A stretch of DNA of 64,000 bases from Streptomyces sp. JH14 (lineage in GTDB: Bacteria; Actinomycetota; Actinomycetes; Streptomycetales; Streptomycetaceae): the NCBI RefSeq assembly GCF_029428675.1, contig NZ_JAJNEL010000001.1, positions 4,092,001 through 4,156,000 on the forward strand, written 5' to 3'. A model generated the notes under the pieces. The model was not told where the DNA came from and did no database searches. It saw nothing but the letters and a program-made list of their open reading frames with translations. Made by a program: the position numbers and the translations under genes. Shown piece after piece: positions 14,611 through 23,519 of the stretch; position 1 is the first letter of the stretch; every line of letters starts with the position of its first letter.

Positions 14611-16322
14611 CCGCCGCGCCGCTGCGGATCGGGAACGCCTCCGGTTTCTACGGCGACCGCTTCGACGCCGTGCGCGAGATGCTCACCGACGGTCCCCTCG
14701 ACGTCCTCACCGGTGACTATCTCGCCGAGCTGACCATGCTCATCCTCGGGCGGAGCCGGCTGAAGGACCCGTCGCGCGGCTACGCCACCACCTTCCTCAA
14801 GCAGCTCGAGGAGGGACTCGGCCTCGCCCATGAGCGAGGGGTGAAGATCGTCGCCAATGCCGGGGGGCTCAACCCCGCCGGACTGGCCGACGCGGTACGG
14901 GAGTTGGCCCGAAAGGTGGGCGTGCCGGTCCGGGTCGCGCACGTCGAGGGCGACAGCCTGCCGGTGCCCGACGGCTTCCTCACCGCCAACGCCTACCTCG
15001 GCGGCCACGGAATCGCCGCCTGCCTGCGCGCGGGGGCCGACGTCGTCGTCACCGGCCGGGTCACCGACGCCGCGCTCGTCACCGGGCCCGCCGCCGCCCA
15101 CTTCGGCTGGGGCCCGGACGATTACGACGCCCTTGCCGGGGCCGTCGTCGCCGGGCACGTCCTGGAGTGTGGCGCCCAGGCCACCGGCGGCAACTACGCG
15201 TTCTTCCGCGGCCACGACATCCGCCGCCCCGGCTTTCCGCTCGCCGAGATCCATGCCGACGGCTCGTCCGTGATCACCAAGCACGACGGCACGGGCGGCT
15301 TCGTCGACGTCGGGACCGTCACCGCGCAGCTGTTGTACGAGACCGGGGGCGCCAGGTACGCCGGCCCGGACGTCACCGCACGGCTCGACACCGTACGGCT
15401 GACCCAGGACGGCCCGGACCGCGTGCGGATCTCCGGGGTGCGCGGCGAGGCCCCGCCGCCCGCCCTCAAGGCCGGACTCACCCGGCTCGGCGGCTGGCGC
15501 AACGAGGTGGTCTTCGTCCTCACCGGGCTCGACATCGAGGCCAAGGCGCAGCTGGTGCGGGACCAGTGCGCGGATGCGTTCGCGCGGGCAGGGCGCAGGC
15601 CGGACGAGGTGCGGTGGGAGCTGGCCCGTACCGACAGGGCCGACGCCGGCACCGAGGAGACCGCCAGCGCCCTGCTCCGGCTCGTCGTGCGCGACCAGGA
15701 GCCGGAGACGGTCGGAAGGGCGGTGTCCGGGGCCGCGATCGAGCTGGCCCTCGGCAGCTACCCGGGCTTCCATGTCACCGCCCCGCCCGGAAAGGGCGCG
15801 CCCTACGGGGTGTTCGAGGCGAGATACGTGCCGGCGGCGGAGGTCGAGCACATCGCCGTGGGTCCGGCCGGGCAGCGTGAGAGCGTGCCCGCCCCCGCAC
15901 GGACCAGGGAACTCGATGCGGTGGAGCCGCCGCCGCTTCCCGAGCCGCTGCCCGCCGGGAGCACCCGGTCCGCCCCGCTCGGCCGTGTCGCCGGGGCCCG
16001 CAGCGGTGACAAGGGCGGCGACGCCAACATCGGCGTCTGGGTCCGCACGGACGACGCCTGGCGCTGGCTGGCCCACGAGCTCACCGTCGAGCGGTTGCGG
16101 GAACTCCTGCCGGAGACCGCCGGGCTGACCGTCGTACGGCACGTTCTGCCGAACCTGCGCGCACTCAACTTCGTCGTCCACGGCCTCCTCGGCGAGGGCG
16201 TCGCCGCGCAGGCCCGGTTCGATCCGCAGGCCAAGGCGGTGGGGGAGTGGCTGCGCTCCCGGTACCTGCCCGTCCCCGTCGCCCTGCTCGACACCACCGA
16301 CGCACCGGAGGCCCACGCATGA
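14607..16322 (+). CDS. AtuA-like acyclic terpene utilisation family protein (DUF1446)
   Basis: This 571-residue protein has the DUF1446/AtuA domain over about residues 1-440 (N-terminus LRIGNASGFYGDRFDAVREM, then GGHGIAACLRAGADVVVTGRVTDAALV, given only as landmarks) and the separate C-terminal AtuA-like domain with ARSGDKGGDANIGVW. In Pseudomonas, AtuA is required for citronellol/geraniol degradation with the geranyl-CoA carboxylase AtuC/F. Its chemistry is not defined. Here it sits directly before a biotin-dependent carboxylase, the same association. Its 3' end lies inside a 53-bp tandem duplication. Confidence 0.9.
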   Translation: MTAAPLRIGNASGFYGDRFDAVREMLTDGPLDVLTGDYLAELTMLILGRSRLKDPSRGYATTFLKQLEEGLGLAHERGVKIVANAGGLNPAGLADAVRELARKVGVPVRVAHVEGDSLPVPDGFLTANAYLGGHGIAACLRAGADVVVTGRVTDAALVTGPAAAHFGWGPDDYDALAGAVVAGHVLECGAQATGGNYAFFRGHDIRRPGFPLAEIHADGSSVITKHDGTGGFVDVGTVTAQLLYETGGARYAGPDVTARLDTVRLTQDGPDRVRISGVRGEAPPPALKAGLTRLGGWRNEVVFVLTGLDIEAKAQLVRDQCADAFARAGRRPDEVRWELARTDRADAGTEETASALLRLVVRDQEPETVGRAVSGAAIELALGSYPGFHVTAPPGKGAPYGVFEARYVPAAEVEHIAVGPAGQRESVPAPARTRELDAVEPPPLPEPLPAGSTRSAPLGRVAGARSGDKGGDANIGVWVRTDDAWRWLAHELTVERLRELLPETAGLTVVRHVLPNLRALNFVVHGLLGEGVAAQARFDPQAKAVGEWLRSRYLPVPVALLDTTDAPEAHA

Positions 16323-16401
16323 CCGTCCTGCCCACCGGGCTCGACACCACCGACGCACCGGAGGCCCACGCATGACCGTCCTGCCCACCGGGCTCGACAC
16401 C
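16286..16401 (+). repeat. 53-bp tandem duplication at the AtuA/carboxylase gene junction
   Basis: Two exact 53-bp copies (16286-16338 and 16339-16391) are followed by the first 10 bp of a third (GCTCGACACC). Because 53 is not a multiple of 3, the duplication does not extend either neighbour. It leaves a spare ATG at 16319 that opens an 18-codon frame. The 10-bp direct repeat in the two gene ends is the likely recombination seed. Confidence 0.97.
16319..16375 (+). CDS. 18-codon coupled mini-ORF created by the duplication
   Basis: The frame encodes MTVLPTGLDTTDAPEAHA and a TGA. Its ATG overlaps the AtuA stop (ATGA at 16319) and its stop overlaps the carboxylase start (ATGA at 16372). Its first residues equal the N-terminus of the carboxylase beta subunit and its last equal the C-terminus of AtuA. 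It is probably translated by re-initiation, and any product is likely inert. Confidence 0.5.
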   Translation: MTVLPTGLDTTDAPEAHA

Positions 16402-17970
16402 GCGAGCCCCGAATACGCCGCGAACCGCGCCACCATGCTCGACAAGCTCGCCGAGCTCACCACCGAGCACGCCAAGGCCCTCGCGGGCGGCGGCGAGAAG
16501 TACGTCGAGCGGCACCGGGCGCGCGGCAAGCTCCTCGCCCGGGAGCGGATCGAGCTGCTGGTCGACGCCGACACCCCGTTCCTGGAGCTGTCACCGCTCG
16601 CCGCCTGGGGCAGCGAGTACGCCGTGGGCGCCTCGCTCGTCACGGGCGTCGGGGTCGTCGAGGGCGTGGAGTGCCTGATCACCGCCAACGATCCGACGGT
16701 ACGCGGCGGCGCCTCCAACCCCTGGACCCTGAAGAAGGCCCTGCGCGCCAACGAGATCGCCTTCGCCAACCGGCTGCCCTGCATCAGCCTGGTCGAGTCG
16801 GGCGGGGCCGATCTGCCGTCCCAGAAGGAGATCTTCATCCCCGGCGGCGCACTGTTCCGGGACCTCACCCGGCTCTCCGCCGCCGGCATCCCGACCGTCG
16901 CGGTGGTGTTCGGGAACTCCACGGCCGGCGGGGCGTACGTCCCCGGGATGTCCGACCACACCGTCATGATCAAGGAACAGTCGAAGGTCTTCCTCGGCGG
17001 ACCGCCCCTGGTGAAGATGGCGACCGGCGAGGAGAGCGACGACGAGTCCCTCGGCGGCGCCGACATGCACGCCCGCACCTCCGGTCTCGCCGACCATTTC
17101 GCCGTCGACGAGCACGACGCGCTGCGTCAGGCGCGGCGGATCGTGGCACGGCTCAACTGGCGCAAGGCGCACACCGATCCGGAACCCGCCGCGCCGCCGA
17201 AGTACGACGAGGACGAGCTGCTCGGGATCGTGCCGGGGGACCTGAAGGTGCCCTTCGACCCGCGCGAGGTCATCGCCCGGCTCGTCGACGGCTCGGACTT
17301 CGACGCGTTCAAACCGCTGTACGGGACAAGCCTCGTCACCGGCTGGGCCCGGCTGCACGGCTACCCCGTCGGCATCCTCGCCAACGCACAGGGGGTGCTG
17401 TTCAGCGAGGAGTCACAGAAGGCCGCCCAGTTCATCCAGCTCGCCAACCAGCGCGACATCCCCCTTCTCTTCCTGCACAACACCACCGGCTACATGGTCG
17501 GCAAGGAGTACGAGCAGGGCGGCATCATCAAGCACGGCGCGATGATGATCAACGCGGTGTCCAACTCCCGGGTCCCGCACCTTTCCGTGCTGATGGGCGC
17601 CTCCTACGGGGCCGGGCACTACGGCATGTGCGGGCGCGCCTACGACCCGCGCTTCCTGTTCGCCTGGCCGGGCAGCAAGTCCGCCGTCATGGGGCCGCAG
17701 CAGCTCGCGGGTGTGCTGTCCCTCGTCGCCCGGGCCTCCGCCGCCGCGAAGGGACGGCCCTACGACGACGAGGCCGACGCCGGGCTGCGGGCCATGGTCG
17801 AGCAGCAGATCGAGACCGAGTCGCTGCCGATGTTCCTCTCCGGGCGGCTGTACGACGACGGGGTCATCGACCCGCGCGACACCAGGACCGTCCTCGGGAT
17901 GTGCCTGTCCGCGATCCATACCGCACCGGTCGAGGGCGCCCGCGGCGGCTTCGGCATCTTCCGGATGTGA
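16372..17970 (+). CDS. Acyl-CoA carboxylase beta subunit (carboxyltransferase)
   Basis: This 532-residue carboxyltransferase transfers carboxyl from carboxybiotin to an acyl-CoA. The length and the opening segment (AANRATMLDKLAEL, RHRARGKLLARERIELL) fit methylcrotonyl- or geranyl-CoA carboxylase beta subunits rather than the shorter AccD. The N- and C-terminal crotonase-like halves contain the oxyanion-type loops ESGGADLPSQ, GNSTAGGAYVPGMSD and GASYGAGHYGMCGRAYDPRF. With the alpha subunit 8 bp downstream it forms the complete enzyme. Context with AtuA, an acyl-CoA dehydrogenase and a hydratase suggests a branched or isoprenoid acyl-CoA (inference). Confidence 0.95.
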   Translation: MTVLPTGLDTASPEYAANRATMLDKLAELTTEHAKALAGGGEKYVERHRARGKLLARERIELLVDADTPFLELSPLAAWGSEYAVGASLVTGVGVVEGVECLITANDPTVRGGASNPWTLKKALRANEIAFANRLPCISLVESGGADLPSQKEIFIPGGALFRDLTRLSAAGIPTVAVVFGNSTAGGAYVPGMSDHTVMIKEQSKVFLGGPPLVKMATGEESDDESLGGADMHARTSGLADHFAVDEHDALRQARRIVARLNWRKAHTDPEPAAPPKYDEDELLGIVPGDLKVPFDPREVIARLVDGSDFDAFKPLYGTSLVTGWARLHGYPVGILANAQGVLFSEESQKAAQFIQLANQRDIPLLFLHNTTGYMVGKEYEQGGIIKHGAMMINAVSNSRVPHLSVLMGASYGAGHYGMCGRAYDPRFLFAWPGSKSAVMGPQQLAGVLSLVARASAAAKGRPYDDEADAGLRAMVEQQIETESLPMFLSGRLYDDGVIDPRDTRTVLGMCLSAIHTAPVEGARGGFGIFRM

Positions 17971-17978
17971 GGACGAAC

Positions 17979-19928
17979 GTGATCACTTCTCTGCTCGTCG
18001 CCAACCGGGGCGAGATCGCCTGCCGGATCTTCCGCACCTGCCGGGAACTGGGCATCGCCACCGTCGCCGTGTACTCCGACGCGGACGCCGGTGCGCTGCA
18101 CGTGCGGGAGGCGGACACCGCCGTACGGCTGCCGGGGGCCGCGCCCGCCGACACCTATCTGCGCGGTGAACTCGTCGTACGGGCGGCCCTCGCGGCGGGC
18201 GCCGACGCCGTGCACCCCGGCTACGGCTTCCTCTCCGAGAACGCCGGGTTCGCCCGGGCCGTGCAGGACGCCGGGCTCGTCTGGGTCGGACCGCCGGTCA
18301 AGGCCATCGAGGCCATGGCGTCCAAGACCCGCGCCAAGGAGCTGATGGCCGCCGCCGGTGTGCCGCTGCTCGCCCCCGTCGACCCGGCGACGGTGACCAC
18401 CGCGGATCTGCCGCTGCTGCTGAAGGCCGCGGCGGGCGGCGGCGGACGCGGCATGCGGGTGGTACGGGAACTGGCCGACCTGAAAGGCGAGTTGCAGGCC
18501 GCGGAGGCGGAAGCCGCCCACGCCTTCGGGGACGGCGAGGTGTTCGCCGAGCCGTACGTCGAGCGCGGCCGGCACGTCGAGGTCCAGATCATGGCCGACG
18601 CGCACGAGACCGTCTGGGCGCTCGGCACCCGCGACTGCTCGCTCCAGCGCCGCCACCAGAAGGTCATCGAGGAGGCCCCCGCACCCGGCCTCGACGACGC
18701 GCTGCACACCCGGCTGCACGAGGCGGCGACCGCCGCCGCACGCACCGTCGGATACCGGGGTGCGGGGACCGTCGAGTTCCTTGTCACCGCCGATGGGCGT
18801 CCGTACTTCCTGGAGATGAACACCCGCCTCCAAGTGGAACACCCGGTCACCGAGGCCGTCTTCGGACTCGACCTCGTCGCCCTGCAACTGTCCGTCGCGG
18901 AGGGCGAACCGCTCCCGTCCGACGTGCCCCCGGCCCCGCAGGGGCACGCCGTCGAGGCCCGGCTCTACGCGGAGGACCCGGCCCGCGGCTGGCAGCCGCA
19001 GACCGGACCACTGCTCACCCTGGACGTGCCCGACGCACCCGGTCTGCGGCTCGACACCGGATACACCGGCGGCGACACCATCGGCATGCACTACGACCCG
19101 ATGCTCGCCAAGGTCATCGCCCACGCCCCCACCCGCACCCAGGCCGTACGGCTCCTCGCCCGCGCCCTGGAACGCACCCGCATCCACGGCCCGGTCACCA
19201 ACCGCGACCTGCTCGTACGGTCCCTGCGCCACCCCGACTTCACCGCGGCCCGCCCCGACACCGGCTTCTACGACCGCCACCTGGCCGCCCTCACCCGCAC
19301 TCCGGGCGACGACACGGACCGGCACCTCGCGGCCCTCGCCGCGACCGCCGCCCAAGCCGCCCGGCACCCGGGTGGGGCCGGTACGTCCCGCTTCGGCGCC
19401 TGGCGCAACGTCCCCTCCCAGAACCAGATCAAGCGCTACCGCAGCGAACCCGACGGCGCCGCGTACGAGATCGCCTACCGCACCACGCGCACCGGTGCGA
19501 TCGAGGCCCACGGTGCCCGCATCCTCACCGCCACCCCCGACAGCGTCACCGTCGAGACCGGCGACGGCGTCACCCACCACTTCAGCCTCACCACCCACCA
19601 CGACCGGGTGTACGTGGACGGTGCCACCGGCTCGTACACCTTCACCGAGCTGCCCCGCTTCACCGACCCCACCGAGCGGACCGAACCCGGCTCCCTGCTC
19701 GCCCCCATGCCCGGCACCGTCGTCCGGCTCGCCGACGGCCTCGCACCCGGCGCCGCCGTCCGGGCCGGGCAGCCCCTGATCTGGCTGGAGGCGATGAAGA
19801 TGGAACACCGCATCCTCGCTCCCGCCGCCGGCACCCTCACCGCGCTCCATGTCGCACCCGGCCTCCAGGTGGAGGTCGGCGCCCTGCTCGCCGTCGTGCA
19901 AGACGCACAGGAGGAACCGACCCCATGA
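17979..19928 (+). CDS. Acyl-CoA carboxylase alpha subunit (biotin carboxylase plus BCCP)
   Basis: This 649-residue alpha subunit begins ITSLLVANRGEIACRIFRTC, the biotin carboxylase opening. The ATP-grasp glycine loop AAAGGGGRGMRVV and the active-site EMNTRLQVEHPVTE segment are intact. The C-terminal biotin-carboxyl-carrier domain holds EAMKMEH with the biotinylated lysine at K607. The GTG start at 17979 follows GTGAGGACGAA and gives the family N-terminus. A longer frame only shadows the beta gene. It overlaps the acyl-CoA dehydrogenase start by 4 bp. It needs biotin ligase encoded elsewhere. Confidence 0.96.
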   Translation: MITSLLVANRGEIACRIFRTCRELGIATVAVYSDADAGALHVREADTAVRLPGAAPADTYLRGELVVRAALAAGADAVHPGYGFLSENAGFARAVQDAGLVWVGPPVKAIEAMASKTRAKELMAAAGVPLLAPVDPATVTTADLPLLLKAAAGGGGRGMRVVRELADLKGELQAAEAEAAHAFGDGEVFAEPYVERGRHVEVQIMADAHETVWALGTRDCSLQRRHQKVIEEAPAPGLDDALHTRLHEAATAAARTVGYRGAGTVEFLVTADGRPYFLEMNTRLQVEHPVTEAVFGLDLVALQLSVAEGEPLPSDVPPAPQGHAVEARLYAEDPARGWQPQTGPLLTLDVPDAPGLRLDTGYTGGDTIGMHYDPMLAKVIAHAPTRTQAVRLLARALERTRIHGPVTNRDLLVRSLRHPDFTAARPDTGFYDRHLAALTRTPGDDTDRHLAALAATAAQAARHPGGAGTSRFGAWRNVPSQNQIKRYRSEPDGAAYEIAYRTTRTGAIEAHGARILTATPDSVTVETGDGVTHHFSLTTHHDRVYVDGATGSYTFTELPRFTDPTERTEPGSLLAPMPGTVVRLADGLAPGAAVRAGQPLIWLEAMKMEHRILAPAAGTLTALHVAPGLQVEVGALLAVVQDAQEEPTP

Positions 19929-21121
19929 GCACCGTCCTCGAAACCGAAGAGCAACAAGCCCTGCGCGCCGCCGTCGCCGCACTCGGAAAGCGGTACGGAC
20001 GCGACTACATGACCTCCGTCGTCCGCGACGGCGCCCATCCCCGCGAGCTGTGGGCCGAAGCCGCCAAGCTCGGCTACCTGGGGGTCAACCTCCCGGAGGA
20101 GTGCGGCGGCGGAGGCGGCGGCATGGTGGAACTCTCCATAGTGCTGGAGGAGTTGGGGGCGGCCGGATCGCCGCTCCTCATGATGATCGTCTCCCCGGCG
20201 ATCTGCGGCACCGTCATCGCCCGCTTCGGCACCGACGCCCAGAAGCAGCAGTGGCTCCCCGGCCTCGCGGACGGCTCCCTCACCATGGCCTTCGGCATCA
20301 CCGAGCCCGACGCCGGATCCAACTCCCACCGCATCACCACCACCGCCCGCCGCGACGAAGGGGGCCCCTCCCGCTCGAGCGGAGCCGAGAGTGGGGGAGG
20401 CTGGCTGCTCACCGGGCGCAAGGTGTTCGTCTCCGGCGTCGACATCGCCGACGCCACCCTCATCGTCGGGCGCACCGAGGACGCCAGGACCGGCAGGCTC
20501 AAGCCCTGCCTCTTCATCGTCCCGCGCGACGCCCCAGGATTTCAGCGCTCGCAGATCGACATGGAACTCCAGGCACCGGAGAAGCAGTTCGAACTCGTCC
20601 TGGACGACGTGCGGCTGCCCGCCGACGCGCTCGTCGGAGAGGAGGACGCGGGCCTCCTCCAGCTCTTCGCCGGACTCAACCCCGAACGCATCATGACCGC
20701 CGCGTTCGCCCTCGGTATGGGACGGTTCGCGCTCGGCCGCGCCGTCGAGTACGCCCGGACCCGGCAGGTGTGGAAGGAGCCCATCGGCTCCCACCAGGCC
20801 ATCGCCCACCCGCTCGCCCAGGCCCACATCGAACTCGAACTGGCGCGCCTGATGATGCAGAAGGCCGCCCGGCTCTACGACGAGGGCGACGACATCGGCG
20901 CGGGCGAGGCCGCCAACATGGCGAAGTACGCCGCCGCCGAGGCGTGTGTCAAAGCCGTCGACCAGTCCGTGCACACCCTCGGCGGCAACGGCCTCACCCG
21001 CGAATACGGGATCGCGTCCCTGATCACCGCCTCCCGCGTCGCCCGGATCGCACCCGTCAGCCGGGAGATGATCCTGAACTACGTTTCCCACCAGTCCCTG
21101 GGTCTCCCCAAGTCGTACTGA
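19925..21121 (+). CDS. Acyl-CoA dehydrogenase with palindromic-element insertion
   Basis: This 398-residue FAD acyl-CoA dehydrogenase has the usual three-domain order. FGITEPDAGSNSHRITTTA marks the flavin/substrate loop, and the C-terminal helical domain ends with VHTLGGNGLTREYGIASLITASRVARIAPVS (landmarks only). Between TTTARRD and GWLLTGRKVFVSG there is an extra Gly/Ser/Pro stretch (E145-GGPSRSSGAESGG-G159) encoded by a palindromic DNA element. The insertion keeps the frame and lies in a surface loop, so activity is probably retained. It would oxidise the acyl-CoA before or after carboxylation. It is coupled to the upstream carboxylase gene by ATGA. Confidence 0.93.
   Translation: MSTVLETEEQQALRAAVAALGKRYGRDYMTSVVRDGAHPRELWAEAAKLGYLGVNLPEECGGGGGGMVELSIVLEELGAAGSPLLMMIVSPAICGTVIARFGTDAQKQQWLPGLADGSLTMAFGITEPDAGSNSHRITTTARRDEGGPSRSSGAESGGGWLLTGRKVFVSGVDIADATLIVGRTEDARTGRLKPCLFIVPRDAPGFQRSQIDMELQAPEKQFELVLDDVRLPADALVGEEDAGLLQLFAGLNPERIMTAAFALGMGRFALGRAVEYARTRQVWKEPIGSHQAIAHPLAQAHIELELARLMMQKAARLYDEGDDIGAGEAANMAKYAAAEACVKAVDQSVHTLGGNGLTREYGIASLITASRVARIAPVSREMILNYVSHQSLGLPKSY
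20360..20400. repeat. Streptomyces palindromic repeat inside a coding sequence
   Basis: A roughly 40-bp GC-rich element with CCCCTCCCGCTCGAGCGG then AGCCGAGAGTGGGGGAGG can fold with CTCCC/GGGAG-type arms. I recognise this as very like an interspersed palindromic repeat common between Streptomyces genes. That recognition is from memory, and copy number was not counted. Here it lies in frame inside the acyl-CoA dehydrogenase gene. Confidence 0.7.
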
Positions 21122-21168
21122 TTCGGGGGACTCTGTCCCTCCACGCCGCATCGAAGGGACCCACCACG

Positions 21169-22788
21169 ATGAATGTGTTCCGCAGCGCGTACGCCGCCGT
21201 CCCGGTGCTCGACCTGCCCATCCACGAAGCGGTCCTCGGACAGGCGGCCACCCACGGCGACACGGTCGCCCTGATCGACGGCACGAACGACACCACCCGC
21301 CTCACCTACCGGCAGCTCGACACCTTCCACCGCCGGACCGCGGCGGCGCTCGCCGCCGCCGGGGTCCGCAAGGGCGACGTCGTCGCCCTGCACAGCCCCA
21401 ACACCCTCGCCTACCCGACGGTCTTCTTCGGCGCCACCCGAGCCGGCGCGACCGTCACCACCGTCCACCCGCTCGCCACCGCGGAGGAATTCGCCAAGCA
21501 GCTCCGCGACTCCTCCGCGCGCTGGATCGTCACCGTCTCCCCGCTCCTCGAGACCGCCCGCCGGGCCGCCGAACTCGTCGGCGGCATCGAGGAGATATTC
21601 GTCTGCGACCGGGCCGACGGGCACACCTCCGTACTCGACATGCTCACCTCCACCGCCCCCGAACCGCAGATCGCCATAGACCCTGCCGAGGACGTCGCCG
21701 CACTCCCGTACTCGTCCGGCACCACCGGCACACCCAAGGGCGTCATGCTCACCCACCGCTCCATGGCCACCAACCTGGAGCAGCTGCGGCCCTTCATCCC
21801 GATGAACCCCGGCGACCGGATCCTCGCCGTGCTGCCGTTCTTCCACATCTATGGGCTCACCGCCCTCATGAACGCCCCACTGCGGTCCGGCGCCACCGTC
21901 GTCGTGCTGCCGCGCTTCGACCTCGGCCAGTTCCTCGCCGCGATCGAGAAGCACCGGATCAACGGCCTGTACGTGGCCCCGCCGATCGTGCTGGCCCTCG
22001 CCAAACACCCGTCCGTCGCCCAGTACGACCTGTCGTCGCTGGAGTACATCGTCAGCGCCGCAGCCCCGCTCGACGCCGCTCTCGCCGACGCCTGCTCCCG
22101 CCGCCTCGGACTGCCGCCCGTACGCCAGGCGTACGGCATGACGGAACTCTCACCCGGCACCCACGTCGTCCCGCTCGCCGCCGAGAACCCGCCGCCCGGC
22201 GCCGTCGGCAGACTCCTGCCCGGCACCGAGATGCGGATCGTCTCCCTCGACGACCCGGACCGCGACGCCGGCATCGACACCGACGGCGAGATACTCATCC
22301 GCGGCCCGCAGGTGATGAAGGGCTACCTCGGCCGCCCCGAAGCCACCGCCGACATGATCGACACCGACGGCTGGGTGCACACCGGAGACATCGGCCGCGT
22401 CGACGCCGACGGCTGGCTCCACGTTGTCGACCGGGTCAAGGAACTCATCAAGTACAAGGGCTACCAGGTCGCCCCCGCCGAACTCGAAGCACTCCTGCTC
22501 GGCCACCCGTCGATCGCGGACGCCGCCGTCATCGGCGTCCACGACACCGACGGCAACGAAATCCCCAAGGCCTACCTCGTCCGGCAGACGACCGTCGCCG
22601 CCGACGGCCTCACCGCGGACGACGTCATGGCGTACGTCGCCGAACGCGTCGCCCCGTACAAGAAGATCCGACAGGTCGAATTCATCGGCGCCGTACCGCG
22701 CGCGACCTCCGGCAAGATCCTCCGGCGCGAGCTGCGCGACCGGGAGAAGGCCGCCGGAACGGCGAAGGAGAAGGTGGGAGAGGCATGA
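21169..22788 (+). CDS. 4-coumarate--CoA ligase family acyl-CoA synthetase
   Basis: This 539-residue ANL adenylate-forming enzyme has the P-loop motif YSSGTTGTPKGVMLTHRS (about residues 181-198), QAYGMTELSPGTH (A5), GWVHTGDIGRVDADGWLHVVDR (A7/A8 landmarks) and the C-terminal catalytic lysine in PRATSGKILRRELR. It activates a carboxylic acid to its CoA thioester using ATP. Despite the name, the actual substrate is unknown and probably feeds the carboxylase pathway. The ATG at 21169 lies 48 bp after the dehydrogenase stop with GAAGGGA upstream. It overlaps the hydratase gene by 4 bp. Confidence 0.95.
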   Translation: MNVFRSAYAAVPVLDLPIHEAVLGQAATHGDTVALIDGTNDTTRLTYRQLDTFHRRTAAALAAAGVRKGDVVALHSPNTLAYPTVFFGATRAGATVTTVHPLATAEEFAKQLRDSSARWIVTVSPLLETARRAAELVGGIEEIFVCDRADGHTSVLDMLTSTAPEPQIAIDPAEDVAALPYSSGTTGTPKGVMLTHRSMATNLEQLRPFIPMNPGDRILAVLPFFHIYGLTALMNAPLRSGATVVVLPRFDLGQFLAAIEKHRINGLYVAPPIVLALAKHPSVAQYDLSSLEYIVSAAAPLDAALADACSRRLGLPPVRQAYGMTELSPGTHVVPLAAENPPPGAVGRLLPGTEMRIVSLDDPDRDAGIDTDGEILIRGPQVMKGYLGRPEATADMIDTDGWVHTGDIGRVDADGWLHVVDRVKELIKYKGYQVAPAELEALLLGHPSIADAAVIGVHDTDGNEIPKAYLVRQTTVAADGLTADDVMAYVAERVAPYKKIRQVEFIGAVPRATSGKILRRELRDREKAAGTAKEKVGEA

Positions 22789-23519
22789 GATCGGTCCGCA
22801 CCGGCCACGAACGCGGCATCGCCACCGTACGGATGGACTCCCAGGCGAACCGCAACGCGCTCTCCGCGCGGCTCGTCACCGAACTCCGCGACACCCTCGC
22901 CGCATTCGGTGCGGACGACACCGTACGGGCCGTGGTCCTCACCCACACCGGCACCACGTTCTGCGCCGGCGCCGACCTCGCCGCACCCCCGGATCCCCAG
23001 GCGTTCGTCGGCCTGATGCGGGAGATCGTGACCCTGCCCAAACCGGTCGTCGCCCGCGTCGACGGGCACGTCCGCGCGGGCGGCCTCGGCCTCCTCGCGG
23101 CCTGCGACATCTCGGTCGCCGGACCGGCCTCCACCTTCGCCCTCACCGAATCACGACTGGGCCTCGCCCCTGCCGTCATCTCCCTGCCGCTGCTGCCCCG
23201 CCTGGACCCGGCCGCGGCCTCCCGCTACTACCTCACCGGAGAACGCTTCGACGCGGCGGAAGCCGCCCGCATCTCCCTCGTCACGATCGCCACGGAGGAC
23301 GTGGACAAGGCGCTCATACCCGTACTCGACGGGCTGCGCAGGGCCTCACCCCAGGGGCTGGCGGCATCGAAGGAGCTGGTCACGGCTACTGTGCGGGAAA
23401 GTTTCGACCAGTACGCCGAAGACCTCATCGCCCGCTCGGCAGCACTCTTCGCCTCCGCCGAGGCACGAGAAGGGATGACGGCCTTCCTCGAACGACGGGA
23501 CCCCGCATGGGTGTTGTGA
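22785..23519 (+). CDS. Enoyl-CoA hydratase/isomerase family protein
   Basis: This 244-residue crotonase-fold protein has the first oxyanion loop GTTFCAGADLAAPP and the second AGGLGLLAACDISVAG. The acidic residues used by classical hydratases are not clearly in place, so it could be a hydratase, an isomerase or an acyl-CoA lyase. In the pathway it would hydrate the unsaturated, perhaps carboxylated, acyl-CoA. Start and stop overlap the CoA ligase (ATGA) and the TetR gene respectively. Confidence 0.92.
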   Translation: MRSVRTGHERGIATVRMDSQANRNALSARLVTELRDTLAAFGADDTVRAVVLTHTGTTFCAGADLAAPPDPQAFVGLMREIVTLPKPVVARVDGHVRAGGLGLLAACDISVAGPASTFALTESRLGLAPAVISLPLLPRLDPAAASRYYLTGERFDAAEAARISLVTIATEDVDKALIPVLDGLRRASPQGLAASKELVTATVRESFDQYAEDLIARSAALFASAEAREGMTAFLERRDPAWVL

